Shown piece after piece: positions 1 through 6,684 of a stretch of 14,940 nt of DNA (its first letter is position 1; each line of letters begins with the position of its first letter). The notes under the pieces were generated by a model. That model was given only the letters and a program-made list of their open reading frames with translations, made no database searches and had not been told where the DNA came from. A program made the position numbers and the translations under genes. This DNA comes from JAAYBT01 sp964404395 (GTDB lineage: Bacteria > Bacillota > Clostridia > Acetivibrionales > DTU013): the NCBI GenBank assembly GCA_964404395.1, contig CAYOKA010000050.1:1-14940 (forward strand), in the 5' to 3' direction.

Positions 1-167
1 AGCACTTCTGTTTTTACCATATAACAATTTTCATAGCATGTCAATACCTTCTTTGTGTTTCGCAATAGCCAAAGAAATACTGCCTTTCCCTCTATATAAT
101 GCTACACATAATATTATTTGCAATTACAAAATTCTTATACCTTTACAAATATATGCATGCGGGAGTG

Positions 168-196
168 TTGACAAATGGCATATCTATGTATATAAT
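168..196 (+). promoter_or_regulatory. Consensus sigma-A promoter of the lacI-type gene
   Basis: A perfect -35 box TTGACA (168-173) and a perfect -10 box TATAAT (191-196) are separated by exactly 17 bp. Transcription should start near 203-205, about 25 nt before the ATG at 230. An unaided promoter this close to consensus would be very strong, which fits repression by the operator that follows directly at 205-218. Confidence 0.9.
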
Positions 197-204
197 AGTG
201 CTTG

Positions 205-218
205 GTAAAACGTTTAAC
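205..218. promoter_or_regulatory. LacI-type operator overlapping the transcription start
   Basis: GTAAAACGTTTAAC is an imperfect palindrome centred on CG, with six of seven paired positions complementary. This is the general form of LacI/GalR-family operators. It lies 8 bp after the -10 box, at about +1 to +15, where a bound repressor would block the promoter. The gene just downstream encodes a LacI-family protein, so autoregulation is the natural inference. A catabolite control protein could use a similar site. Confidence 0.7.
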
Positions 219-224
219 GAGGTG
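219..224 (+). promoter_or_regulatory. Ribosome binding site that sets the lacI-type start at 230
   Basis: GAGGTG lies before ATG 230, with 7 nt between the AGG core (220-222) and the ATG. The reading frame also has a GTG at 224, but this overlaps the ribosome binding site itself and would have no usable spacing. ATG 230 is therefore preferred. Confidence 0.75.
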
Positions 225-229
225 TGAAT

Positions 230-1258
230 ATGGCCGTAACTGTAAAAGATATTGCTGAAGCAGCTGGTGTATCAATCACTACCGTATCGCTTGTATTAAG
301 CGGGCGCAAAAGTCGTATTTCAATGAAAACACGAGAACGGGTGCAAAGAATCGCCAAGGAGCTTGATTATCAGCCAAATCACCTCGCCCGCAGTCTAGTC
401 ACGCGTAAGAGTCAGACTATCGGATTGATTATTCCTGATATAAGCAACTTATTCTTCTCTGAGCTTGCAAAGGGTATTGAAATGGAAGCGCAGAAAAATA
501 AATATAATATTATCTTCAGTAATTCAAACGAGGATGGAAATGCAGATATAAAAAATTTCAGGCTTTTATTGAATAAGTCTGTTGACGGATTGATTATTGT
601 TCCTTCAATAAACAAGGGTGAAAAAAACTTAATTTCAGAATTTAATCATATTCTGTCCAGTCATAAGCTGCCTGTGGTAATCGTTGACCGTATGCTACCC
701 GGGGTTGAATGCGATTTTGTGACCCTTGATAATCGCGAGGGCGGTTTTATTGCCACAAAGCATCTCCTGGACTTAGGTCACAGGAAAATAGGCTGCATCA
801 CAGGCCCCAAGGATTTAGCGAGCTCGAAGGCACGTTATCGCGGCTATTGTGATGCATTGGCCATGTTCGGAGTCCCTGTTGATGAAGATCTGGTTTATAA
901 CGGTGATTATCGTCTTTATTCAGGTGTCGAAGGTGCTGAGATATTAATTAATCGCAACGTTACCGCTATATTTGCATGTAATGATATGATGGCCTGCGGG
1001 GCTTATCGGCAGGCATGTATTATGAACAAAAAAATAGGTTCTGAGCTTTCACTTGTGGGCTTTGATGATATCCCCTTTTCAGAGATGCTTGAACACCCGC
1101 TGACAACAATACATCAACCGGTCTATGATATCGGTAAAAACTCTTGCAGAATGCTAATGGATATCCTGGACGGCGCTAAACCAGGCATCCACAAAATTAA
1201 GTATTCCCCTACTTTGATCGTTCGGTCGACTACAGCCGCCCCTGCAATCGACCCTTAA
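230..1258 (+). CDS. LacI/GalR-family transcriptional repressor
   Basis: Soluble DNA-binding repressor of 342 aa, the usual family length. The N-terminal helix-turn-helix is at about residues 5-24 (VKDIAEAAGVSITTVSLVLS). It is followed by the hinge region YQPNHLARSL at 47-56, then a periplasmic-binding-protein-like effector domain from about residue 62 (TIGLIIPDI) to the end. Late family markers are visible: the CNDMMACGA segment (250-258), LVGFDDIPF (275-283) and TTIHQPVYDIG (292-302). The effector is probably a sugar or related compound; its identity cannot be read. The gene has a consensus promoter with an overlapping operator, suggesting autoregulation. It converges on the UroD-like gene, with only 30 bp between the stop codons and no clear terminator. 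A second operator-like site upstream of the UroD-like gene suggests that it is a target. Confidence 0.95.
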   Translation: MAVTVKDIAEAAGVSITTVSLVLSGRKSRISMKTRERVQRIAKELDYQPNHLARSLVTRKSQTIGLIIPDISNLFFSELAKGIEMEAQKNKYNIIFSNSNEDGNADIKNFRLLLNKSVDGLIIVPSINKGEKNLISEFNHILSSHKLPVVIVDRMLPGVECDFVTLDNREGGFIATKHLLDLGHRKIGCITGPKDLASSKARYRGYCDALAMFGVPVDEDLVYNGDYRLYSGVEGAEILINRNVTAIFACNDMMACGAYRQACIMNKKIGSELSLVGFDDIPFSEMLEHPLTTIHQPVYDIGKNSCRMLMDILDGAKPGIHKIKYSPTLIVRSTTAAPAIDP

Positions 1259-1288
1259 TCTACCGCTACAGCCTGTCCTCCATGGTTC

Positions 1289-2302
1289 TTAGTGCTCCTG
1301 GCTTGCATAAAAATCACTAACAGTCTTAAAAAAGGCATCAATATTTTCCCACTTGCTTGCAGGCGGTATGTCACATCCTGAGGATATTACAAAGTTCTGA
1401 TATTCAGAGCACTCGGACATGATTCGCTGTGTTTCTGCCCTTATTGACTCCGGTGTGCCATTGCAAAACTGTGCAGAGGGATCTACATTTCCCATAACCA
1501 CAATATCTCTCGGTATTTTCCCGAGCATCTCTTTCATGCTAATTGAATTACCAAAATGATAGGCAGCCGCGCCTGTATTCAAAATCGAGCTTATCATTTG
1601 TATCGTATTGTCACCGCAATTGTGGTATATTACAATGAACTCATCATCCTGCACAGCATCAACAATTTTTCTAACATATGGCTCCGAAAACTCAACTGCC
1701 ATTTCGGGCGAAAGCAAACCGGTTAAGGGCTCAGCAATAACGACTCCGTTAGCTCCCACCTCTTTGTATGCTTTTATATACTCAATTAAGAAGCTTGTGA
1801 CTTTTTCCATTGTCTTATGAACACAATCCGGCTCAGTGTAGCATTTTACCAACGCTTCGGTAACATCCAGCAATCTTCCCGCAAGTGAAAAGGGTCCGAT
1901 TACTCCTGCAAATACAGGCCTGTCTGTAATCAACTTACAGGTCTTTTCAATGGCTTTGATATATTCTCCTGTCCGGGCTGTACCAACAGCGGGTATCTTC
2001 AGAGCATCGGCATCCTCCTCGTCGTTGACGATAGAACCCATAACGGTTGGTATTTCAAAATCGGAAAATCTTATGGTTGAACCAAAGGCTTCCGCTTCAA
2101 CGGATAAATCCATCATGCTCACAGAAGCTGCAGAGTCCACCCTATCTGCAACCATTTTCATCCCCTTTGCCTGCAGGTCGCTATTTGAAGTCAATTCCTT
2201 AACAGTAATACCCATCAAGCTGACGCAGGGAAATGAAAGCACCGGCATTGCTTTTTTTACTTTTGAATCCCTCAGGTTTTCCAGCCAAACACGCATATCC
2301 AT
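1289..2302 (-). CDS. Uroporphyrinogen-decarboxylase-fold protein, MtaA-like methyltransferase type
   Basis: Cytoplasmic TIM-barrel protein of 337 aa in the UroD superfamily. It is not HemE, because the N-terminal substrate-binding PxWxMRQAGR segment is absent. It instead carries H227-x-C229 (in YHNCGD) and C310 (SSGCDIP), the HxC...C zinc pattern of the methylcobamide:coenzyme M methyltransferases (MtaA/MtbA) and related demethylases. The family segments GNVDP (271-275) and GTPESI (282-287) are also visible. Such enzymes move methyl groups between a corrinoid protein and a thiol; clostridial members are mostly uncharacterised. No corrinoid protein or reactivase is nearby. ATG 2302 is supported by AAAAGGAG about 10 nt upstream. 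The gene is separated from the oxidoreductase by a terminator and has its own promoter region with an operator-like site, so it may be regulated by the LacI-type protein. Confidence 0.9.
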   Translation of the reverse strand: MDMRVWLENLRDSKVKKAMPVLSFPCVSLMGITVKELTSNSDLQAKGMKMVADRVDSAASVSMMDLSVEAEAFGSTIRFSDFEIPTVMGSIVNDEEDADALKIPAVGTARTGEYIKAIEKTCKLITDRPVFAGVIGPFSLAGRLLDVTEALVKCYTEPDCVHKTMEKVTSFLIEYIKAYKEVGANGVVIAEPLTGLLSPEMAVEFSEPYVRKIVDAVQDDEFIVIYHNCGDNTIQMISSILNTGAAAYHFGNSISMKEMLGKIPRDIVVMGNVDPSAQFCNGTPESIRAETQRIMSECSEYQNFVISSGCDIPPASKWENIDAFFKTVSDFYASQEH

Positions 2303-2352
2303 AAGTTGATATCTCCTTTTGATGACATTTTCATAAGTCCTTTACAATACCT

Positions 2353-2381
2353 TTGATAAGACAGCTTTAACCGTTTATCAA
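2353..2381 (-). promoter_or_regulatory. Candidate promoter of the UroD-like gene
   Basis: On the minus strand, TTGATA (2381-2376) and TATCAA (2358-2353) are 17 bp apart. The -35 box is good and the -10 box is weak (four of six). The predicted start is about 45 nt upstream of ATG 2302. The weak -10 box leaves room for activation or for another start further upstream. Confidence 0.45.
2366..2379. promoter_or_regulatory. Operator-like motif upstream of the UroD-like gene
   Basis: TTTAACCGTTTATC shares the CGTTTA core and flanking A/T pattern with the lacI-type operator at 205-218. It overlaps the -35 box and spacer of the candidate promoter. It is placed as a repressor site would be, suggesting that the same LacI-family protein controls both transcripts. 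The palindrome is weaker than the one at 205-218. Confidence 0.4.
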
Positions 2382-2492
2382 AATATTCTATCTACTATAA
2401 AATATACTATGTATAATAGCTGTTTTCTTGTAATATTTTCAGAATTTTAGTATTTCATTATCCCATTATTCAATTACGTCTATTAAGGCACA

Positions 2493-2532
2493 AAGCAAAA
2501 CCAGTGAACAACTTTTTACGGTCATCCACTGG
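2493..2532 (-). terminator. Intrinsic terminator of the isomerase-oxidoreductase operon
   Basis: On the minus strand, CCAGTGGATGAC (2532-2521) pairs with GTTGTTCACTGG (2512-2501) to give a 12-bp stem with three G-U pairs and an 8-nt loop. It is followed by TTTTGCTTT (2500-2492). It begins 53 nt after the oxidoreductase stop codon. The + strand has no T-run after the hairpin, so it acts in the minus direction only. Confidence 0.8.
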
Positions 2533-2585
2533 AAAAGTATATCTATATTTCATTTTGCCTGAGCTTAATCCAGATTATTGCTGCT

Positions 2586-3737
2586 TTATATCGCCGGAAG
2601 CTCAATCTCAATCTCACGGCCCAGCTGTGCTGACTTCATGATACCATCAAGAATCGCCTGATTGTAAAAGATCTGACTTGAAGGCACGGGAGCCTCACCA
2701 TTTTCCCTTATTGCATCGGTAAAGGAGCGCAGCTTCTTATAGAAAAGTCCACCGAAGCTATCATCCTGAGGGCACAGCGGTATCTCAATATCCACCTGCT
2801 GGCCTGCCACGTCCTTGTATAGCTTCATAGGTCCGCCAACCGTGCCGTTCCAGCACTCCGTAGACGGAATTCTGAGCGCACCCTCTGTGCCCATAATAAC
2901 AGTGTCACCGGGCGTATCCAGGTGCATTGCCCATGCAATCCTGAAATCCAGCACTATATCGCCTTCAAGACGGATAAATGCCGCCGCAAAATCATCCACA
3001 TCAAATCTGGCGGCATCCGGTGGATTATTATATTTTGGGTTAGTCCCGAAATAATTGGATTTATAACCCGATACGGTAAGCGGCTTCGGGTAATCAATAG
3101 CATTGAGAACCATGTCGAGGGAATAACAGCCGATATCTCCCAAAGCACCAATCCCTGCTGTACTCTTTTCTACAAATGTGCTGTTGGGGATACCTCTTCT
3201 TCGGCCGCCGCCGGTTTGAATATAGTACACCCTGCCCAGCTCTCCTGACTGAACGATTTTCCGGATCATCTTCATGTTATCGTCCATGCGGGGCTGAAAG
3301 CCGATGGATAAAAGCTTGCCGCTTTCTCTTTCTGCACGGATGATATCGACAGCCTCTTCCATATTGACACACATGGGCTTTTCCAGCAAAACATTAACGC
3401 CTTTTCTCAAAGAATCAATAGTACATTCTGCATGGGTGGTATTATATGTGCACACACAAACCGCATCAAGGTCTTCCGCCTCAAGCATAGCCTTATGATC
3501 GGGATAGCACCTGACATTCGGAAGCCCATACCTTCTAAAGAATTTCTCCGCCTTACCCGGCACCAAATCAGCACCTGCGGCAATTTCGACATCAGGCATC
3601 TGTTTCAGGCTTTCCACATGTGCTTCTGCAATCCAGCCGGTTCCGATGATTCCGAATTTCAATTTCTCTATTTTATCATCAATGACCTTTTCTTCAGCAG
3701 GCGGTGCAAATTGGTTCAATACCTTATCTGACATCAT
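2586..3737 (-). CDS. Gfo/Idh/MocA-family NAD(P)-dependent oxidoreductase
   Basis: Cytoplasmic sugar/polyol dehydrogenase-type protein of 383 aa. A short N-terminal extension of about 25 residues precedes the Rossmann fold, with the dinucleotide-binding loop GIIGTGWIA at 29-37 and the family EKP motif at 119-121, whose lysine is catalytic in characterised members. The C-terminal domain contains GALGDIGCYSLD (197-208), matching the DIGxHxxD motif except that the usual histidine is tyrosine (Y205), a known variation. The likely reaction is oxidation or reduction of a sugar or cyclitol hydroxyl; the substrate is unknown. ATG codons occur at 3737 and 3734 behind GAGGAG, and the second has slightly better spacing. 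It lies 91 bp downstream of the isomerase gene, probably in one operon, and ends before a strong terminator. Confidence 0.94.
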   Translation of the reverse strand: MMSDKVLNQFAPPAEEKVIDDKIEKLKFGIIGTGWIAEAHVESLKQMPDVEIAAGADLVPGKAEKFFRRYGLPNVRCYPDHKAMLEAEDLDAVCVCTYNTTHAECTIDSLRKGVNVLLEKPMCVNMEEAVDIIRAERESGKLLSIGFQPRMDDNMKMIRKIVQSGELGRVYYIQTGGGRRRGIPNSTFVEKSTAGIGALGDIGCYSLDMVLNAIDYPKPLTVSGYKSNYFGTNPKYNNPPDAARFDVDDFAAAFIRLEGDIVLDFRIAWAMHLDTPGDTVIMGTEGALRIPSTECWNGTVGGPMKLYKDVAGQQVDIEIPLCPQDDSFGGLFYKKLRSFTDAIRENGEAPVPSSQIFYNQAILDGIMKSAQLGREIEIELPAI

Positions 3738-3798
3738 TTCATCTCCTCAATACTTATTTTTAGCATACTGCTTACTCATTCTTTATGTTCACATTATA

Positions 3799-3826
3799 AG
3801 GCAACAGCTCGTCATCTCTGTTGCCT
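3799..3826 (-). other. Intergenic RNA hairpin just after the isomerase stop
   Basis: AGGCAACAG (minus 3826-3818) and CTGTTGCCT (3807-3799) form a perfect 9-bp stem with a 10-nt loop, starting 2 nt after the isomerase TGA. It is followed by TATAATG rather than a U-tract, so it is a poor terminator. It more likely stabilises or processes the transcript, or attenuates between the isomerase and the oxidoreductase. Confidence 0.6.
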
Positions 3827-3828
3827 CC

Positions 3829-4665
3829 TCATAAGCTCTTTAAGTACTTGATGCTAATCTCGGCACATTCGAAGGAAGTCCTACCCTTTGACGGCTCATC
3901 CTGCTCCACGACAACCCATTGGGCACCTGCATCCTCGCAGGCTTTAAGGATTTCAGGGAAGTTTTGTGCGCCAAGCCCCAGCGGACGGAATTCGAAAATA
4001 TCTTCAGCCATATCGTCCTTCTTCTCATCCATCTGTTTCTCATCCTCAATGCCAATCAGATCATACATCTTCTCTGGTTTTTTGCCCGGCATAACAAAAT
4101 CCTTGAGATGGACAACGGGCGAACGGCCTACATATTTCCTTATATATTCGGAGGGATCTTCCCCTGCAACATTAACCCAGCAGGTATCTATTTGCGTTTT
4201 CAATAAATCACCAGGGACTTTATTATAAAGAATATCTAATGCGTATACGCCGCCGATTTTTTTGAATTCAAAATCGTGATTGTGGTAAAGCAATGTCAAT
4301 CCTGCCTTCTTCGCCGCTTCACCAATGATTTCAGCTCCTGATATCACCTCGGTGAATTTCTCCTCTCCGGGGCGGTATTCGGGCAAAAGATATGGGATTG
4401 CAATATATTCGCAGCCTATTTCAGCATATTCTCCCACCAGCTTTTCGGGGTCGGCTATAAGGTCAAGAAATGGAACATGTGCCGATAATGGAACTAAACC
4501 GATTTGTGATAGAATATCCTTGACCTGTGCCGGTTCGTAGCCGTAAAGACCTGCGAATTCCACTCCATCATACCCCAGAGCTTTAGTCTTCCGGAGCGTC
4601 TGGACAAAATCCTTTTCCAGCTCATCGCGAACAGAATACAATTGTAATGCGATTGGAAATGACAT
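3829..4665 (-). CDS. Sugar phosphate isomerase/epimerase family protein (xylose-isomerase-like TIM barrel)
   Basis: Protein of 278 aa, typical for the AP_endonuc_2/xylose-isomerase-like superfamily that includes IolE/IolH-like and hydroxypyruvate-isomerase-like enzymes. It starts directly at the first barrel strand (IALQLYSVRD, 5-14). Candidate divalent-metal ligands lie at strand ends: E36 (DGVEF), H128/H130 (YHNHDFEF), D160 (QIDTCW), H186 (VVHLKDF) and E254 (VVVEQDE). An acidic, lysine-rich segment at about 196-226 lies before the last strands. The likely reaction is isomerisation or epimerisation of a sugar or keto-sugar. Its partner is probably the downstream oxidoreductase, a pairing common in inositol and rare-sugar pathways. 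ATG 4665 is preceded by AGGAGG with 8-nt spacing. It is first in its operon and divergent from the AraC-type regulator. Confidence 0.92.
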   Translation of the reverse strand: MSFPIALQLYSVRDELEKDFVQTLRKTKALGYDGVEFAGLYGYEPAQVKDILSQIGLVPLSAHVPFLDLIADPEKLVGEYAEIGCEYIAIPYLLPEYRPGEEKFTEVISGAEIIGEAAKKAGLTLLYHNHDFEFKKIGGVYALDILYNKVPGDLLKTQIDTCWVNVAGEDPSEYIRKYVGRSPVVHLKDFVMPGKKPEKMYDLIGIEDEKQMDEKKDDMAEDIFEFRPLGLGAQNFPEILKACEDAGAQWVVVEQDEPSKGRTSFECAEISIKYLKSL

Positions 4666-4782
4666 AGATAGTTCCTCCTATTCAATTAGAGTCAATAATC
4701 TGGGCATTTTGCGTTGTCTTTTGAGTTTCGTAGTTGAATAAAATTGAGGTTACATCGCAAAAGCCTTATGTGTGATTTACAA

Positions 4783-4811
4783 TTGTATTTTAGGTTAAAA
4801 AGTGTTATAAT
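4783..4811 (+). promoter_or_regulatory. Promoter of the AraC-type regulator gene
   Basis: TTGTAT (4783-4788) and TATAAT (4806-4811) are separated by 17 bp. The predicted start near 4818 leaves a leader of about 70 nt before ATG 4887. The -35 box overlaps a perfect 10-bp palindrome TACAATTGTA (4778-4787). The 221-bp divergent region also drives the isomerase operon, but I could not define a convincing minus-strand promoter in it. Confidence 0.65.
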
Positions 4812-4886
4812 TCAAGTCAAAACAGTAGGTTTATTAGACAAATATTGATGTATTTCTGCTTAACTAAAATCGTATGAGGATTATTT

Positions 4887-5702
4887 ATGAAGTTTTTTTA
4901 TGAAGACAAGGGTCAGTCAATACGTGCGGAATACAATTACGGCTTAGCCTTTGGAGCGCATCTACATAATCACATAGAGCTTGTATATATGATAGAGGGA
5001 AGCGCAACAGCGATTGTAGATTCACTTAAATGTGTTGCTTACGCAGGTGATGTAATTATTGTTTTCCCCAACCAAATACACCAATATCAGAAAATAGATC
5101 ATGAGAAGTGCTTCTTGAGCATATTTCCACCCGATCTGTGCCCGGACTTACAAAATATTCTCAAATATAAGCTTCCGGTCTCACCGATAATTAAGAATGT
5201 TTCTGCTAATAAAAGAGTACTCCCGCTGATTGAAAATATAGTTGAAACGCAAGCAAACACCCCCCCCTTCTACGACACGCTCATCAAAGGTTATTTTTTG
5301 GCACTGTTGAGCGAGCTATTTCAGGCGGTTCAATTTACGGAAACGAAATCATCCGACGGAGATACAATAAAAGCCGTTTTAAGCTTCTGCTCCGAGAATT
5401 ACACGCAAAATATAAAGCTTGAAACGATTGCCCAAGCTTTGCACATTAGTAGAACTTACATTTCGCACCTCTTCTCGGAGAAACTGCATATGGGTTTTAG
5501 CGAATATATAGGAATGCTTAGGATATCGGATGCCTGCAACCTTCTTGTGAGCCGGGATATGAGCATCACCGAGATTTCCTATGCTGTCGGGTTTAACTCA
5601 ACGCGTTCATTTAATCGTCTGTTTTTAAAGTATACAGGTATAACTCCAAGGGAATATAGGAAGGCAGGAAATAACAGGAGGACTGAAACTAATCTTCCAT
5701 AA
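4887..5702 (+). CDS. AraC-family transcriptional regulator with N-terminal cupin sensor domain
   Basis: Cytoplasmic regulator of 271 aa. The N-terminal cupin-like effector domain (about 1-150) has the HLHNHIELVYMIEG segment (25-38), in the position of the family's histidine-rich sugar-binding strand, and GDVIIVFPNQIHQY (54-67). The C-terminal AraC/XylS DNA-binding domain (about 160-262) has its first helix-turn-helix at 177-197 (LETIAQALHISRTYISHLFS) and its second at 226-247. It ends in the family signature segment SFNRLFLKYTGITPREYR. ATG 4887 follows GAGGA with 6-nt spacing. It is divergently transcribed from the isomerase-oxidoreductase operon, the usual arrangement for an activator of its neighbour. 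The ligand is probably the pathway sugar, which is inference only. Confidence 0.95.
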   Translation: MKFFYEDKGQSIRAEYNYGLAFGAHLHNHIELVYMIEGSATAIVDSLKCVAYAGDVIIVFPNQIHQYQKIDHEKCFLSIFPPDLCPDLQNILKYKLPVSPIIKNVSANKRVLPLIENIVETQANTPPFYDTLIKGYFLALLSELFQAVQFTETKSSDGDTIKAVLSFCSENYTQNIKLETIAQALHISRTYISHLFSEKLHMGFSEYIGMLRISDACNLLVSRDMSITEISYAVGFNSTRSFNRLFLKYTGITPREYRKAGNNRRTETNLP

Positions 5703-5825
5703 AATCATCGTCCCGAGCTGTTTCCTTGATTCGCCTTTTGGATGTTTTTCAGCTCGTGCAACATGCTTTTCAATAGCATATCTTACGCCTGCTGCAATAA
5801 ATTTTGCTTTGCCTAGATTACTCAA
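5625..5825 (-). other. Possible small ORF or decayed gene end downstream of the SWIM gene
   Basis: An open frame of 66 codons begins with TTG at 5825, in the same frame as and 12 nt beyond the TGA stop (5840-5838) of the SWIM zinc-finger gene. Its first ~40 residues are basic and protein-like (KFIAAGVRYAIEKH, then KHPKGESRKQ). The last ~26 codons run antisense into the end of the araC-type gene and look like shadow. There is no good ribosome binding site at a sensible distance, although GAGGTGAGGG lies further upstream. It could be a small gene, a former C-terminal extension of the SWIM protein split off by the TGA, or chance. I do not recognise a family. Confidence 0.25.
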
Positions 5826-5837
5826 ATAATCACACCC

Positions 5838-6584
5838 TCACCTCTTGTTGTTATCTCCACTCTCTACTTCAACACCAAACATGGCTGTTGCGTCTACCTC
5901 ATCCAGAATACGTCGGCTCTTCGCTCCGTCTTTGCCGAGCATGTCCTTTGTCTTTTCCCTGATAGCTTCCTTTATTAATTCATCCATTTCTATATCCCTT
6001 AGCGTGAAGAACAGTGCAGGATTTTCATCAAGCCTTGCACCGATACCATAAAGTGCAGCAGCCACGTGCTTGCACATGACAGCCACATCGGGGCAGCTAC
6101 AGCCAAACCTTATTTCCTTTGGAGATGGAAAAATACCGCTTCCTTTTGCGGTAAACAGTTCGGAAAGTGCCTTTGGAAATTTCCCGTCAATCAACTCTTG
6201 TAAAGAGTCAATTTTCCCCTCACATGACTTTTTTATCTTTTTCCACACCCTATCCTCGATGGGATCAATTTCGATTACGACATCATAAGGTTTAGCTCTG
6301 CTACCCTGCACCTTGGCGTTCACTGTACCCTTATCAATTTTCAGGTCAAGAACCGCACCATTTCTAACATAGGTTCGCCCTCTGTCAATACGGTTTTCAT
6401 AATCTGAGTAACTCTCCAGGTTGTCATTCCACGCCTTTCCCCACCATGTACGCGCAAGCTTCCTCCCCTGTATTACAACGGGTGAAATGTCCGGGTTTTT
6501 CTTTCTAAGCTTCTCAACAGACTTCTGTGCCTTTCTCTTTTTCTCAGCCGCCGATACATATTTCGGGTATCTGCTGTATGACAT
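5838..6584 (-). CDS. SWIM zinc-finger family protein
   Basis: Protein of 248 aa with a central SWIM domain: C162-x-C164-x6-C171-x-H173 (GCSCPDVAVMCKHVAAALYG), the CxCxnCxH zinc motif described for SWIM domains, which are thought to bind DNA or protein. The basic N-terminus (1-50, many lysines and arginines) and the TWWGKAWNDNLESYSDYENR segment (46-65) are typical of bacterial SWIM proteins encoded beside SNF2 helicases. The helicase gene lies directly upstream, 100 bp away on the same strand, so the two probably act together in DNA repair, remodelling or defence; the exact role is not known. ATG 6584 follows AAGGAGG with 8-nt spacing. The gap holds its own promoter, so it may also be transcribed independently. 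Confidence 0.94.
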   Translation of the reverse strand: MSYSRYPKYVSAAEKKRKAQKSVEKLRKKNPDISPVVIQGRKLARTWWGKAWNDNLESYSDYENRIDRGRTYVRNGAVLDLKIDKGTVNAKVQGSRAKPYDVVIEIDPIEDRVWKKIKKSCEGKIDSLQELIDGKFPKALSELFTAKGSGIFPSPKEIRFGCSCPDVAVMCKHVAAALYGIGARLDENPALFFTLRDIEMDELIKEAIREKTKDMLGKDGAKSRRILDEVDATAMFGVEVESGDNNKR

Positions 6585-6626
6585 AGTACATACCTCCTTC
6601 GTGTCTGCATATTACCAGACCCATAT

Positions 6627-6654
6627 ATTCTAATACCCTTAGATCCTTAGTCAA
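6627..6654 (-). promoter_or_regulatory. Candidate promoter of the SWIM gene, with a small dyad at the -35 box
   Basis: On the minus strand, TTGACT (6654-6649) and TAGAAT (6632-6627) are 16 bp apart, each matching five of six consensus bases. The -35 box lies inside the small dyad TTAGT-CA-ACTAA (6647-6658), a possible operator. The leader would be about 35-40 nt. Confidence 0.5.
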
Positions 6655-6684
6655 CTAAATTAAGTCTATTATATTTTAAATCCA

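Larger units (their letters stand above)
2352..2382. repeat. Inverted repeat TTTGATAA / TTATCAAA in the UroD-like promoter
   Basis: Perfect 8-bp arms at 2352-2359 and 2375-2382 are separated by 15 bp, so arm centres are about two helical turns (23 bp) apart. The arms coincide with the candidate -10 and -35 boxes. It could be a dimeric regulator site, or simply follow from the similar promoter hexamers. Confidence 0.45.

Noticed and set aside
1259..1288. Terminator between the convergent lacI-type and UroD-like genes
   Set aside because: No stem with a following T-run is visible in the 30-bp gap or just beside it.
1289..2302. Heme biosynthesis uroporphyrinogen decarboxylase (hemE)
   Set aside because: The N-terminal arginine-rich substrate-binding segment of HemE is missing, while HxC...C zinc ligands typical of the MtaA-like branch are present.
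4707..4762. Arms TTTTGCG / CGCAAAA in the isomerase/araC divergent region as AraC-type half-sites
   Set aside because: Only 7 bp each and 42 bp apart; AraC-type sites are usually direct repeats. Could be chance.
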